Positions 1 to 12,422 of a stretch of DNA of 64,000 nt are shown here, one piece after another. The stretch is from Thermoanaerobaculia bacterium (GTDB lineage: Bacteria > Acidobacteriota > Thermoanaerobaculia > Multivoradales > JAHEKO01), in the NCBI GenBank assembly GCA_947259925.1, contig CAMYOG010000053.1, positions 186,001 to 250,000 on the forward strand, written 5' to 3'. A model generated the notes under the pieces. The model worked only from the letters and a program-made list of their open reading frames with translations, was not told the origin of the DNA and ran no database searches. Both the position numbers and the translations under genes were made by a program. Position 1 is the stretch's first letter, and the number at the start of each line of letters is the position of its first letter.

Positions 1-864
1 CGTCAGATGCTCGACGCCGACCTCCTCGAGGGTCGGTCGGTAGGCGCGGATCTCGGCTCCCCACTCCGGGCGCACGTCGAGACGGAATGGGCGACCGAAG
101 TGAATCCGGTCGCGGTCGACCGCCTCTACCTCGAGTGCCCAGTCGACGATCTTGAAGTCGGGACGGTCGACCAGGCACCTGCCGCGCAGCGGATGGCCGT
201 CGTGCAGGTGCAGACTGAGCGAGCCGTCGCTCTCGTACTGGACCAGCCGCACCATGCTGCCCGCCTCGAGGCCGACGGTGCTCGAGACCGCCACCGACAG
301 ATCTCCGCGCGCGGCTCGCTCGGTCACCGTCGCCAGCGGGCCGTCGTCCTCGACACTCCCCTCGGCCCAGATGAAGCCGCCGCTCCACGACCACCCGTAC
401 GGCCCGTACGGACTCTGCTGGGGGCCGACGCCTTCGACCGCGTAGAGGTGCTCGGGGAAGAAAAGGACGGTCTGATCGCGGCCGGCGCCGCGCAGGACGA
501 CGTTGCTCCTGGTCAACCGCAAGACCCTGGTCAGGCGGTAGCGGCCGGCGGGGATGAAGATCGCACCACTCTCCACCTCCGCGAGCGCGTCCAGGAACGC
601 CTGGCTGTCGTCGGTCACGCCGTCACCGACCGCACCGTAGTCGGTGACGTCAGCCGCTACCGGCAGCTCCGGCAGCGGGCTCTCGCCCTGGTGGTAGCCG
701 GCGTGCGAGAAGTCGGGCAAGCGGCCGCTCGCCGACCAGCGCTCGCCACCGTCCCCCCAGAGCTCCGAGGCGTTGGCGCTCTTCTCCGGCAGCTCGGGCG
801 TACCACAGCCGGCGACGTGCGCAGCGAGGGCGCCGAGGAACGCGAGGGTGACCGAGGATCTCAA
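1..864 (-). CDS. Right-handed beta-helix (pectate-lyase-like) lipoprotein, 3' end outside window
   Basis: The minus-strand frame stays open from a TTG at 864 to the window edge (288 codons seen), so the C-terminus is missing. The N-terminus is a hydrophobic signal segment (LAFLGALAAHVAGC) with a lipobox-like VAGC, so it is probably an exported lipoprotein. Residues about 67-85 read ADVTDYGAVGDGVTDDSQAF, the usual opening of the pectate-lyase-3 / polygalacturonase-like beta-helix superfamily, and IFIPAGRYRLT follows. A role in polysaccharide binding or cleavage is inferred from the family; the substrate is unknown. The start lies 8 bases after the fumC stop, so it probably follows fumC in one transcript. 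No ATG is available, and an in-frame CTG further upstream is an alternative start. Confidence 0.72.
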   Translation of the reverse strand, partial: MRSSVTLAFLGALAAHVAGCGTPELPEKSANASELWGDGGERWSASGRLPDFSHAGYHQGESPLPELPVAADVTDYGAVGDGVTDDSQAFLDALAEVESGAIFIPAGRYRLTRVLRLTRSNVVLRGAGRDQTVLFFPEHLYAVEGVGPQQSPYGPYGWSWSGGFIWAEGSVEDDGPLATVTERAARGDLSVAVSSTVGLEAGSMVRLVQYESDGSLSLHLHDGHPLRGRCLVDRPDFKIVDWALEVEAVDRDRIHFGRPFRLDVRPEWGAEIRAYRPTLEEVGVEHLT

Positions 865-872
865 GGCCGCGA

Positions 873-2276
873 TCAGTCCGACCGGACTCCACCTTCGGTC
901 TGCGCGCGCGCGTCGAGCGCCCGCTCGAGCTCGTCCTCGGACAGCACCCCCTTCTCACGTGCCAGCTCGCGCACGGTGCGACCGGTCGAGAACGCTTCCT
1001 TGGCGATCTCGGCGGCACGGTCGTAACCGATCTTCGGCGCCAGCGACGTCACCATCGCCAACGACTTCTCGATCATCTCCTGGGCGTGCTCCCGGTTGGC
1101 GGTCAGCCCCGCGACGCAGCGGTCGGCGAGGAGACGGGACGCGTTGGCCAGGATCTCGGCCGACTGGAGCAGATTGAAGGCGATCACCGGCATCATGACG
1201 TTGAGCTCGAAGACCCCCGACATGCCGCCGGCGGTGATTGTCGCGTCGTTGCCGATCACCTGTGCCGCGACCATCAGTACCGACTCCGGGATCACCGGGT
1301 TCACCTTGCCGGGCATGATCGAGCTGCCCGGCTGCAGGCTGGGCAGGGAGATCTCGCCGATGCCGCAGCGCGGCCCGGAGCCGAGCCACCGGATGTCGTT
1401 GGCGATCTTGGTGAGCGAGACCGCGACGGTTTTGAGTGCGCCCGAGGTCTCGACCGCGGCGTCCTTCGCCGCCAGCGCCTCGAACAGGTTGGGGGCTTGT
1501 ACGAACGGATGGCCGGTCCGCTCGGCGAGCCGGGCGATCACCCGCTCGGCGAATCCGGGCGGCGCGTTCAGCCCGGTCCCGACCGCGGTCCCGCCGAGGG
1601 CGAGCTCGGCGAGCCGCGACTGCGACGCTCCGAGTCGATCGATACCGTTGCGGATCTGGCGAGCGTAGCCGGCGAACTCCTGTCCGAGGCGGACCGGCAC
1701 CGCATCCTGCAGATGAGTACGGCCGATCTTGACTACGTCGTCGAACTCCTCGGCCTTGGTCTCGAGCGCCTGCGCCAGATGGTCGAGCGCCGGCAGCAGG
1801 TCCTCGGCCACCGCGCCGTATGCCGAGACGTGGATCGCGGTCGGAATGACGTCGTTGGAGGACTGTCCGGCGTTGACGTGATCGTTGGGATGCACCGGCG
1901 ATTTGCTTCCCATCTCGCCACCCAGGAGCTCGATTGCCCGGTTCGAGATCACCTCGTTGGCGTTCATGTTGCTCGACGTACCAGAGCCGGTCTGGAAGAT
2001 GTCGAGCGGAAAATGGTCGTCGTGCTCACCGCCGGCGACCTCGTCCGCCGCCTGTCGGATCGTCTTGGCCAGGTCGGCGTCGAGCCGACCCTGCTCGGCG
2101 TTGACCGCCGCCGCCTCGCTCTTGATCATCCCGAGGGCGGCGATGAAGCGCCGCGGGAAGCGCAGACCGCTGACCGGGAAGTTCTGGTGGGCTCGCTCCG
2201 TCTGGGCGCCGTAGTAGGCGGCGGCGGGTACCTCGACCTCTCCTAGACTGTCTTTTTCGATGCGGGTGTCTGACAT
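873..2276 (-). CDS. fumC: Class II fumarate hydratase
   Basis: This is the TCA-cycle enzyme that interconverts fumarate and L-malate, a cytosolic homotetramer in this family. At 467 residues it has the usual FumC length. The superfamily signature [11 protein letters not shown] lies at residues 317-327 and supplies the catalytic serine loop. GRTHLQDA (His188) and [11 protein letters not shown] (137-147) are the other conserved active-site segments. A purine-rich ribosome site (GGGAGGGG) sits about 8 bases before the ATG. Aspartase shares the same signature, but length and motif context favour fumarase. The downstream gene on the same strand is the beta-helix lipoprotein. Confidence 0.95.
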   Translation of the reverse strand: MSDTRIEKDSLGEVEVPAAAYYGAQTERAHQNFPVSGLRFPRRFIAALGMIKSEAAAVNAEQGRLDADLAKTIRQAADEVAGGEHDDHFPLDIFQTGSGTSSNMNANEVISNRAIELLGGEMGSKSPVHPNDHVNAGQSSNDVIPTAIHVSAYGAVAEDLLPALDHLAQALETKAEEFDDVVKIGRTHLQDAVPVRLGQEFAGYARQIRNGIDRLGASQSRLAELALGGTAVGTGLNAPPGFAERVIARLAERTGHPFVQAPNLFEALAAKDAAVETSGALKTVAVSLTKIANDIRWLGSGPRCGIGEISLPSLQPGSSIMPGKVNPVIPESVLMVAAQVIGNDATITAGGMSGVFELNVMMPVIAFNLLQSAEILANASRLLADRCVAGLTANREHAQEMIEKSLAMVTSLAPKIGYDRAAEIAKEAFSTGRTVRELAREKGVLSEDELERALDARAQTEGGVRSD

Positions 2277-2367
2277 GATTCGGACCCCTCCCTGCCCCCA
2301 TTGTCTTCCCCTTTCGCGACCGCGGCAACCCGCCGTCGGGGTGGTCTCGGGAGCTCGCTACGTGGTG

Positions 2368-2739
2368 TCAGGCGTCGTGTTGGTCCAGCAACACGGGGTT
2401 GCCATCGGGATCGAGCAGGAAGGCCGCCGCCGCGCCGGTCGTCTGCTCGTCGCACTCCATCTCGAACGCGACTCCCTGCTCCTTCAGGGACTTCTGGATG
2501 GCGCGCACGTCGGGCGGATTGAAGGTGATCGTGTTCTTGTCGAACATGCCCTGGAAGAGGCCGATCATCGCGCCCTCGGCGGTCTTCAGAATCACCCAGT
2601 CACGGTCGTAGACGTGGGTCTCGGCGCCATGATCGAAGTCCTCGCCCGGAACCACCTCGAAGCCGAGCTTCCTATAGAACTCCCGCGACGCCGCGAGATC
2701 CTTCACCGCCAGACTGATCGAGAACTGCCCAAGACTCAT
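2368..2739 (-). CDS. VOC (glyoxalase/bleomycin-resistance fold) protein
   Basis: A 123-residue single-module protein of the vicinal oxygen chelate superfamily. It has the typical opening QFSISLAVKDLAASREFYRK, a central edge strand with a long loop, and the closing AFLLDPDGNPVLLDQ. Members bind a metal and act as lyases, dioxygenases, epimerases or drug-binding proteins. Nothing here identifies the substrate, and the strict metal-ligand pattern of glyoxalase I is not obvious. It lies between carB and fumC on the same strand, 42 bases after carB, and may be co-transcribed with them. Confidence 0.82.
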   Translation of the reverse strand: MSLGQFSISLAVKDLAASREFYRKLGFEVVPGEDFDHGAETHVYDRDWVILKTAEGAMIGLFQGMFDKNTITFNPPDVRAIQKSLKEQGVAFEMECDEQTTGAAAAFLLDPDGNPVLLDQHDA

Positions 2740-2781
2740 TCTGTCCTCCTGTGCGCCCGATTCTAGTCCGCTCGGCTCGGC

Positions 2782-6033
<3,252 letters not shown>

Positions 6034-6210
6034 GATCAGCTCGCGTGGCGGCCCTAAGGCGCGCGCAGTGTAGCAGTCGCCGGGAATCCGAGACATCTAC
6101 CCCTCACGGCTGGGGCCGCCCACCCGATGGGGTGTGGCTGCTCTCCGAAAGGCTCTACTAATGTGCGGATGGTGCAGTCCGAAGAGATTTCACCCTCCAG
6201 AGACTCTAGA

Positions 6211-7470
6211 ATGGGCATCACCACCCTCCGTGAGGAGATGGCCGAGAGTCTGGCAGGGATGACAACCGAAGATCGGCTCACGAGACTTGAGCGCGAGAAC
6301 CTGGAGCTCCGAGCGGTGCTCGAGGCGACCCTGGGCGTCCAGGGAGAGCTCAGCCTGGATGCCATGCTCCAGAAGGTCGTAGAGCACGCGACCGAGCTGC
6401 TGGGCGCCGAGTACGGCGCGCTCTCGGTGGTCGGTGACGACGACCAGATCGAGCAGTTCGTCACCTGCGGAGTCGACAACGAGAAGCGCTTGCGCATCGG
6501 CGCTCCGCCGCGCGGCGTCGGGCTCCTCGGCGTGCCCCTGCTCGAGGACCAGGCGCTCAGACTCGCCGACATCGCCAGCGATCCGCGGGCCGCCGGGTTC
6601 CCCGCCGGCCACCCCGAAATGATGTCGCTGCTGGCGGTGCCGATCATCTGCCGCGGCCCTCATCGCGGCAATCTCTACCTTGCCAACAAGCGGTCCGAGG
6701 AGGCATTCAACGACGACGACCAGCGGACCCTGCAACGCTTCGCGCGCGGCGCGGCCGTAGCGATCGACACGGTGGATCTCCATCAGCGCTCGGAGTCGCT
6801 GGCGATCGCCGAGGAGCGGCTGCGCATCAGCAGGGAGATTCACGACGGCCTCGCCCAGGTGCTCGCCTACGTCAACACCAAGGCGCAAGCGGCGCGCGAG
6901 CTCGTCTCCCGGCGCAAGGCCGAGGACGCGATCCATCAGCTCGACGAGCTGGCGGCGGCGGCGCGCGGCGTCTACTCGGAGGTCCGCGAGAGCATTCTCG
7001 CGCTGCGCCTGCAGCCGAGCGCCGAGCAGCCGTTGGCCGAGACCGTGGTCGACTACGTCGAGCATTGGCAGCGACGCGGAACGACCGTCGCCAAAGTGGA
7101 CATCAAGGGCGATCTACGATTGAGCTCGGAGGTCCAGCTACAGGTCGTGAGGATCGTCCAGGAGGCGCTCGCCAACGTGCGCAAGCACTCGCGGGCTCGC
7201 CACGTCGAAATCTGCCTCGAGCGCAGCAGGACCGAGCTGCTGGTCAGCGTGGCGGACGACGGCTGCGGCTTCGACCCCGAGCTCTCGGCCGACGAGGGCG
7301 GCCGGCGCTTCGGACTGAGTGTGATGCGAGAGCGGGCCGAGGGGATTGGAGGCCGCTTCTCGCTGGAGACCGGACCCGGCGCCGGGACTCGGATCAGCGT
7401 CGCCCTGCCGCTCGGCACCAGACTGCCAGACTGGACTGGAGGTACCCGCCATGCGAATCCTGATAGCTGA
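6211..7470 (+). CDS. GAF-domain sensor histidine kinase (NarL-type partner)
   Basis: A cytosolic two-component kinase without obvious membrane segments. A short coiled coil (RLERENLELRAVLEATL) leads into a GAF domain at about residues 47-187. A HisKA_3-type dimerisation box follows, ISREIHDGLAQVL, with the phospho-accepting His near residue 211. The C-terminal HATPase has the N-box ALANVRKHSRA and the G-box DDGCGFDPE. The next gene, the response regulator, starts inside its last 20 bases, so the two are translationally linked. The start is uncertain: in-frame ATGs also occur at 6127, 6169, 6238 and 6259, and none has a well-spaced ribosome site. The signal sensed by the GAF domain cannot be told from sequence. 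Confidence 0.9.
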   Translation: MGITTLREEMAESLAGMTTEDRLTRLERENLELRAVLEATLGVQGELSLDAMLQKVVEHATELLGAEYGALSVVGDDDQIEQFVTCGVDNEKRLRIGAPPRGVGLLGVPLLEDQALRLADIASDPRAAGFPAGHPEMMSLLAVPIICRGPHRGNLYLANKRSEEAFNDDDQRTLQRFARGAAVAIDTVDLHQRSESLAIAEERLRISREIHDGLAQVLAYVNTKAQAARELVSRRKAEDAIHQLDELAAAARGVYSEVRESILALRLQPSAEQPLAETVVDYVEHWQRRGTTVAKVDIKGDLRLSSEVQLQVVRIVQEALANVRKHSRARHVEICLERSRTELLVSVADDGCGFDPELSADEGGRRFGLSVMRERAEGIGGRFSLETGPGAGTRISVALPLGTRLPDWTGGTRHANPDS

Positions 7471-8110
7471 CGACCACGCGCTCTTCAGGGACGCGCTGAA
7501 GAGCCTGCTGGGAGCCCGAGACTTCGATGTGGTGGGCGAAGCGAAGGATGGTCAGGAGGCGATCGAACTGGCCTGGAAGCTCAAGCCCGACCTCGTACTG
7601 ATGGACCTGGCGATGCCCGAGATCGACGGCCTCGAGGCGACCAAGCGACTGGCGGCAGAGCTACCCGAGCTGAAGGTGGTCGTGCTGACCGCGTCGGACG
7701 ACGACGCCTCGCTGTTCGAGGCGATCAAGTCGGGCGCGCGCGGCTACCTGGTCAAGGACCTCGAGTCCGGGACCTTCTTCGATCTCCTCGAGGGAGTAGC
7801 CCGCGGCGAGCCCGCTCTCACTCCGGCCCTCGCCCGCAAGGTGCTGGAAGAGTTCGCACGGCCCCGCCGACGAGCGAGCGAGTCCTACGACCCCGACGCC
7901 CTCACCGAGCGCGAGACCGACGTCCTCGAGTTCATGGTCCAGGGGGTGACGTCGAATCGAAAGCTCGCCGAGCAGCTCGGCGTCAGCGAGAACACGGTCA
8001 AGTTCCACGTCCGCAACATCCTCGACAAGCTCCATCTGCACAACCGTGCGCAGGTGGTCGCGTACGCGCTGCGCAATCGGCTGGTCGAGGCGCCGTCGGA
8101 CGCCGACTGA
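7451..8110 (+). CDS. NarL/FixJ-family response regulator
   Basis: A 219-residue DNA-binding response regulator, cognate to the overlapping upstream kinase. The receiver domain (about 1-120) carries the acidic pair Asp7-Asp8, the phospho-acceptor Asp52 in LVLMDLAMPEIDG, and a conserved Lys in GARGYLVKDL. The C-terminal LuxR-type helix-turn-helix (about 150-215) contains LTERETDVLEFMVQG and SENTVKFHVRNIL. The ATG at 7451 is preceded by GGAGG with 8-base spacing, which fixes the start inside the kinase gene. Target genes are not evident, as no matching operator was identified. Confidence 0.94.
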   Translation: MRILIADDHALFRDALKSLLGARDFDVVGEAKDGQEAIELAWKLKPDLVLMDLAMPEIDGLEATKRLAAELPELKVVVLTASDDDASLFEAIKSGARGYLVKDLESGTFFDLLEGVARGEPALTPALARKVLEEFARPRRRASESYDPDALTERETDVLEFMVQGVTSNRKLAEQLGVSENTVKFHVRNILDKLHLHNRAQVVAYALRNRLVEAPSDAD

Positions 8111-8402
8111 CCGGACCGCGCCCGCAGCGGACTCGACCGGGGCGCCTGGCGGCGCTCACAGGTCCGGGCTGGTTCGTGGCAGGCGAACAGGAGGGCCCAA
8201 AAAACTAGCGCCGACGGCCTACCATCCACCGTCCCTGGGCAGGGTCGGGATCGGCCTCGGCGGGCCGCCGGAGCCGAGTCAGCTTCGTTCAGAACGCCGA
8301 TCGGCACAACGCCCAAATGAGTAGCTCACGATCCCGCCAACAGGTAGTGACCAAGACACCCGAACGCGCTAGACTCTCGGCCTTGTAGCCAGACCCGCCT
8401 TC

Positions 8403-9596
8403 ATGACGCACAGCCTGCGAGAGACCCCGACCCAAGACGACGTTCACCCCCTCGGCGGCCTTCCCTACGGCCCCGAGGGACCGCCCAGAGTGCTCGGCCG
8501 CCTCGGTACCCGCAGCGGCCCGCGGCTGATCGTCGTCGCCGGCCTGCACGGCAACGAGCCGATGGGTGTGATCGGCCTCGAGCGCGCCCTGTCCCGGGTG
8601 ACGGCGACCTCGACCTCCCTCTCCGGTCAGGTGGTCGGCCTGGTCGGCAACCGCAAGGCGCTCTCCGTCGGACAGAGATTCATCGACCACGATCTGAATC
8701 GCGCCTGGTTTCCGGACCGGATCGAGCTGCTGCGGGCGAGCCACGACCCTCAGTCGCCCGAAGATCGAGAGCTGCTCGAGCTCGACCGTGAGCTGGAGCC
8801 GTTGCTTCAGGAGGCGAACGGTCCGATCTACCTCCTCGATCTGCACACGACCTCCGGGCCCGGCCCGGCGTTCTCGGTGCTCGAAGACACACTGGCCAAC
8901 CGGAGCTTCGCACTCAACTTCCCGGTGCCGATGGTGCTCGGCTTCGAGGAGGAGGTCGGCGGCACGCTCTCGCACTACCTGAGCGGGCGCGGCCTGATCG
9001 GCATCGGCTTCGAGGCGGGTCAACACGAGGAGCCGCGCGCGGCCGACCGTGCCGAGGCGGCGGTCTGGATCGCGCTCGAAGCCTCAGGCCTGCTGCCCAG
9101 CGACCACCCCGAGCTGGCCAAGGCCCGGCGGTGGCTCGAGAACGAGAGCGCCGAGCTGCCCGCGATCGTCGAGGTTCGGTACCGTCACGCGATCGCGGCT
9201 ACGGACGGCTTTCGGATGCAGCCGGACCACCGGACGTTCCAGCTGGTCACCGAGGGTCAGGGGGTCGCCAGCGACAAGTCCGGAGAGGTGGCGAGCCCCA
9301 TGGACGGTCTCCTGTTGATGCCGCTCTACCAGGAGCAGGGCGACGACGGCTTCTTCGTGGTACGCAAGGTCCTGCCAGTCTGGCTCGGGTTCTCGGCTCT
9401 GGTGCGAAGGTACCGCTTCGAGCGCTTCGTCCACCTGCTCCCGGGCGTACGCAAGCATCCAGAGCGCGCGGGCGCCTTCATCGTCAACCGGAGGATCGCC
9501 CGCTTCCTCACCCTCGAGCTGTTCCACCTGCTCGGCTTCCGGCGTGTCGGTCCGGTCGGTCGGTACGTCGTTCTGACCCGACGCAGTTACGACTAG
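8403..9596 (+). CDS. Succinylglutamate desuccinylase / aspartoacylase family zinc hydrolase
   Basis: 397 residues of the M14-like AstE/AspA superfamily. The zinc-binding HGNEP motif occurs in VVAGLHGNEPMG, the third-ligand region is LLDLHTTSG, and the family GFEAGQH motif follows. Members deacylate N-acyl amino acids or act on small amide substrates; the true substrate cannot be read from sequence. A C-terminal extension of about 150 residues beyond the catalytic core (from about 250) is rich in charged residues and is of unknown use. About 290 bases separate it from the response regulator. I saw no clear promoter or terminator there, and no strong ribosome site precedes the ATG. Confidence 0.82.
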   Translation: MTHSLRETPTQDDVHPLGGLPYGPEGPPRVLGRLGTRSGPRLIVVAGLHGNEPMGVIGLERALSRVTATSTSLSGQVVGLVGNRKALSVGQRFIDHDLNRAWFPDRIELLRASHDPQSPEDRELLELDRELEPLLQEANGPIYLLDLHTTSGPGPAFSVLEDTLANRSFALNFPVPMVLGFEEEVGGTLSHYLSGRGLIGIGFEAGQHEEPRAADRAEAAVWIALEASGLLPSDHPELAKARRWLENESAELPAIVEVRYRHAIAATDGFRMQPDHRTFQLVTEGQGVASDKSGEVASPMDGLLLMPLYQEQGDDGFFVVRKVLPVWLGFSALVRRYRFERFVHLLPGVRKHPERAGAFIVNRRIARFLTLELFHLLGFRRVGPVGRYVVLTRRSYD

Positions 9597-9653
9597 GGAG
9601 CGGCGGACCACGCCACACGACCGGCCGCCACCCTCTGAGACTGCGTCCGGCCG

Positions 9654-9679
9654 CCTCTCCCCTACCTGAAAGGGAGAGG
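9654..9679. other. Intergenic stem-loop
   Basis: Eight-base perfect arms, CCTCTCCC and GGGAGAGG, with a 10-base loop lie between the zinc hydrolase and the usp gene. There is no T-run on either side, so it is a weak candidate for a terminator and could equally be a small dispersed repeat. Confidence 0.35.
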
Positions 9680-9749
9680 GCCCCCGCCACAACGGGTGTG
9701 GCGGTCGCCGGACCCTCCGGATAGAAGAGAGATAGAAAGGAGGGCGACG

Positions 9750-10724
9750 ATGCTCCGTATCCGGACGATCCTCTTCCCGACCGACTTCTCCGAATGTTCG
9801 CGTCAGGCGTTCGCACACGCTCTCTTTCTGGCCGAGCAGTACGAGGCACGCCTACACCTGTTTCACGCCGTCGTGCTGCACGACGACGATCCGGCCGATC
9901 CCGAGCAGCGGTTCCCCGGCGCTCCCGAGCTGCTGAAGAAGATGTTCGAGGTCGCCGACTCCCAGCTGGCGGAGCTGATCGAGGTGCACAAGGGCCGGCC
10001 GGTCACCCTCGAGGAGTTCACCGCCCGCGGCGTCTCGGCCGCCGATCTGATCCTCGAGCACGCCCAGGAACACGACGTCGATCTGATCGTCATGGGCACC
10101 CACGGCCGCCGCGGCGCTTCACGCTTCTTCCTCGGCAGCGTCGCCGCCGAGGTGCTGCGCTCCTCGCGGGCACCGGTCCTCACCCTGAGAGAGCTCGAGC
10201 AGGGGCGGCCGCTCGAGGCGATCGAGCGGATCCTGGTGCCGGTCGATTTCTCCGAGCACTCACGGACCGCGCTCGCCCATGCGACCGAGTTGGCCCGCAG
10301 CTACAGCGCCCGCCTGCAGCTCCTGCACGTGGTGCAGCAGCCGGTCTACCCGTACTTCTATGCCCCGGTACCGGCGATGGCGCCGGTCGAGGAGATCCAG
10401 GGGATTCGCGAGCGTGGCATGCAGGCCCTTCAGAAGGTGCTCGAGGAGGCTGGCGATCCGAAGATCGAGCATGAGATGGCGATCATCGATGGCCACCCCG
10501 CAAGCGAGATCGTCGACTTCGCGACCGAGCACGAGAGCGATCTGATCGTCACCGCTACCCACGGCCTGACCGGGCTCGAGCGGCTACTCCTCGGCAGCAC
10601 CTCGGAGCAGATCGTCAGGACCTCGCCGCTGCCGGTCCTGCTGGTCAAGTCGTTCGGCAAGTCCCTGATCGACCCGGCGGCGGCCGAGACGGTCGCCGAC
10701 CCGGTGGAGTCCCCGGTCACCTAG
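9750..10724 (+). CDS. Tandem-domain universal stress protein (UspA family)
   Basis: 324 residues containing two Usp domains, about 1-150 and 160-305. Each opens with a strand and P-loop-like turn (ILFPTDFSE and ILVPVDFSE) and ends with the ATP-binding pattern: GTHGRRGASRFFLGS in the first, ATHGLTGLERLLLGS in the second. Such proteins bind ATP and support stress survival; the exact role is unknown. The start is set by an AGGAGGG site 6 bases before the ATG; an upstream in-frame ATG at 9696 lacks one. The stop codon shares CTAG with the stop of the convergent gene that follows. Confidence 0.93.
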   Translation: MLRIRTILFPTDFSECSRQAFAHALFLAEQYEARLHLFHAVVLHDDDPADPEQRFPGAPELLKKMFEVADSQLAELIEVHKGRPVTLEEFTARGVSAADLILEHAQEHDVDLIVMGTHGRRGASRFFLGSVAAEVLRSSRAPVLTLRELEQGRPLEAIERILVPVDFSEHSRTALAHATELARSYSARLQLLHVVQQPVYPYFYAPVPAMAPVEEIQGIRERGMQALQKVLEEAGDPKIEHEMAIIDGHPASEIVDFATEHESDLIVTATHGLTGLERLLLGSTSEQIVRTSPLPVLLVKSFGKSLIDPAAAETVADPVESPVT

Positions 10725-10924
10725 TCCGGAGCGTGGCCGGGGCACTCGAGTCGCGGCAGGCGCGGGTAGCGGGGCATGCCCGGATCGCGACGGGAGAGCT
10801 CACAGAGGACGAAGACGCTCTGCGCCGACTCGATCAGCTGCAGATGCTGGCAGGTCGCGCACAGCCCGGGCGCGGGCCGCACCCGTGCCAGGGCGCGAGC
10901 CTTGATCGCCTCGTCGCGGGTCAT
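10721..10924 (-). CDS. Small four-cysteine protein, function unknown
   Basis: A 67-residue protein with CATC near the middle and two more cysteines (FVLCELS and LECPGH), a layout that suggests a structural zinc or iron-sulfur site. The segment RRDPGMPRYPRLP resembles short conserved bacterial proteins of unknown function that I recognise only as a family. The chosen ATG has GAGAG upstream; in-frame ATGs at 10936 and 10948 are alternatives. It converges on the usp gene, and the two stop codons overlap in CTAG. Confidence 0.62.
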   Translation of the reverse strand: MTRDEAIKARALARVRPAPGLCATCQHLQLIESAQSVFVLCELSRRDPGMPRYPRLPRLECPGHAPD

Positions 10925-11147
10925 CGACTCTCGCATCCGGTCCGGCATCGCCGCCGAACAAACCTCTGCATCGCCCACTCCGTATAAGGAGTTGAGGCAA
11001 CGATCGGCCGAGCCGATCGACCCGCCGGGAACCGATTGGCGGCGTTCGCCGCCAAGTCTGGGATCCCACCGCCGAATTCTTCGAGTTCGGCCCGCCAACC
11101 ACCCCACCCGGCTGCCGCGCAACGGCAGCCCAGCCAACCTGAATCGA

Positions 11148-11170
11148 GGGGGCCGGTCCATCCGGCCCCC
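11148..11170 (-). terminator. Strong GC hairpin after the LolC/E-like gene
   Basis: GGGGGCCGG and CCGGCCCCC form a perfect 9-base stem with a 5-base loop. It lies just downstream of the minus-strand permease stop at 11177. There is no U-tract, so it may pause or protect RNA rather than act as a classical intrinsic terminator. Confidence 0.45.
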
Positions 11171-11176
11171 GCTCTC

Positions 11177-12412
11177 CTATTCATAGCGGAGAGCGACGGC
11201 GGGACGCACCCTACCGGCACGGCGTGACGGCAGCCAGCAGGCGATCAGCATCACCCCCAGCGTGAAGCCGACGATCGCCAACAGGTCGAGCGGCTCGACT
11301 CGGAAGGGCACCGAGCTCAGGAAGTAGACGGCGGCCACCTCGGGGCCGAATCGGATCAGCTCGTACCGGGTCAGAATGACCGACACCAGCGTGCCCAGGC
11401 CGACCCCGGCGAGGGTACCGAAGAGGCCGAGCGCGGTCCCGAACAGCAGGAAGACACTCTGTAGCTGGCGGGGCTCGAAACCGAGCGCGCTCAGCACTCC
11501 GACGTCGCGCATCCGCTCCCGCACCAGGACCACCAGACTCGAGGCAACGTTGAAGGTCGAGACCAGGACGATCAGGCCGAGCACGCAAAAGAGGGCGAGC
11601 TGCTGGATGCGTAGAGCCGCGAACAGCTCCGCGTTCAGCTCGCTCCACTCCCGGATCAGGAAGTCGGGGCCGAGCACCACGCGGATGTCGGTGGCCGCCG
11701 TCGACGGCCTGGTCGACTCCGGGATCTCGAACTCGAAGAACGAGCCGCCGATTCCACCCCCCATCAACCGCTCGAGCAGCCGCCGGTCGAGCACCACCAT
11801 CCCCTGATCGAACTCGGAGAAGCCGCTGGTGAAAGTGCCGGCAATACGCACACTCTGGTAGCGGAATCGAGGCCGGCCGTTCTGCGCCCCCAGCACCATC
11901 AACCGCACTACCTCGTCGGGACCGGGCGCCAGCTGCCGAAAAAGCTCCGCACCGACGACGATCCCGGGGACCTCGCGATCGAGCAGCGCGCTCTGGTCGA
12001 GCTCGACCCGTCCGAGCCCGCGTAGGCCGTCGTTCGGATCTTCGCCCCGGAGCGTGATCTCGATCGCTTCGGGCGACGCCAGCGACGTCAGGGATCCCTG
12101 GCCGTACGCGACACGGCGCACCGTGTCGACGGTCGGCAGGGCGAGCAGCGTGTCGTAGACCTCGGGCGCCAGATCGAGCCACTCGTTGCTGAGCGGATAG
12201 GCGAGCACCGCGGCATTGCCACGCAAGAGCTTGCGGTGCAGATCCTCACGGTAGCCGCTCATGAGCGCCATCGCGATCACCATCGCCGCGACGCCGATGG
12301 CGGTCGCCGCCAGCGCCGAGCGCGCGGTGCCGTCGAGCAGCTGGCTCCGTTGCCCGCGCAGGAACCGCCAGGCTACCGTCGCCACCAGACGCCAACTCCC
12401 CCGGCCGATCAT
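11177..12412 (-). CDS. LolC/LolE-like ABC transporter permease
   Basis: 411 residues with the MacB/FtsX architecture. One transmembrane helix near residues 30-52 is followed by a large periplasmic domain (about 53-265), and three more helices occupy the C-terminal 140 residues (ALFCVLGLIVLVSTFNVASS, then VFLLFGTALGLFGTLAGVGL, and a last helix near LLAIVGFTLGVMLIACWLP). This matches lipoprotein-releasing permeases, which lift lipoproteins from the inner membrane with LolD. No ATPase partner sits beside it, so the assignment to the Lol system is family-level. The start lies 10 bases after the carA stop, which suggests co-transcription. Confidence 0.82.
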   Translation of the reverse strand: MIGRGSWRLVATVAWRFLRGQRSQLLDGTARSALAATAIGVAAMVIAMALMSGYREDLHRKLLRGNAAVLAYPLSNEWLDLAPEVYDTLLALPTVDTVRRVAYGQGSLTSLASPEAIEITLRGEDPNDGLRGLGRVELDQSALLDREVPGIVVGAELFRQLAPGPDEVVRLMVLGAQNGRPRFRYQSVRIAGTFTSGFSEFDQGMVVLDRRLLERLMGGGIGGSFFEFEIPESTRPSTAATDIRVVLGPDFLIREWSELNAELFAALRIQQLALFCVLGLIVLVSTFNVASSLVVLVRERMRDVGVLSALGFEPRQLQSVFLLFGTALGLFGTLAGVGLGTLVSVILTRYELIRFGPEVAAVYFLSSVPFRVEPLDLLAIVGFTLGVMLIACWLPSRRAGRVRPAVALRYE

Positions 12413-12422
12413 GACTCGCAGG

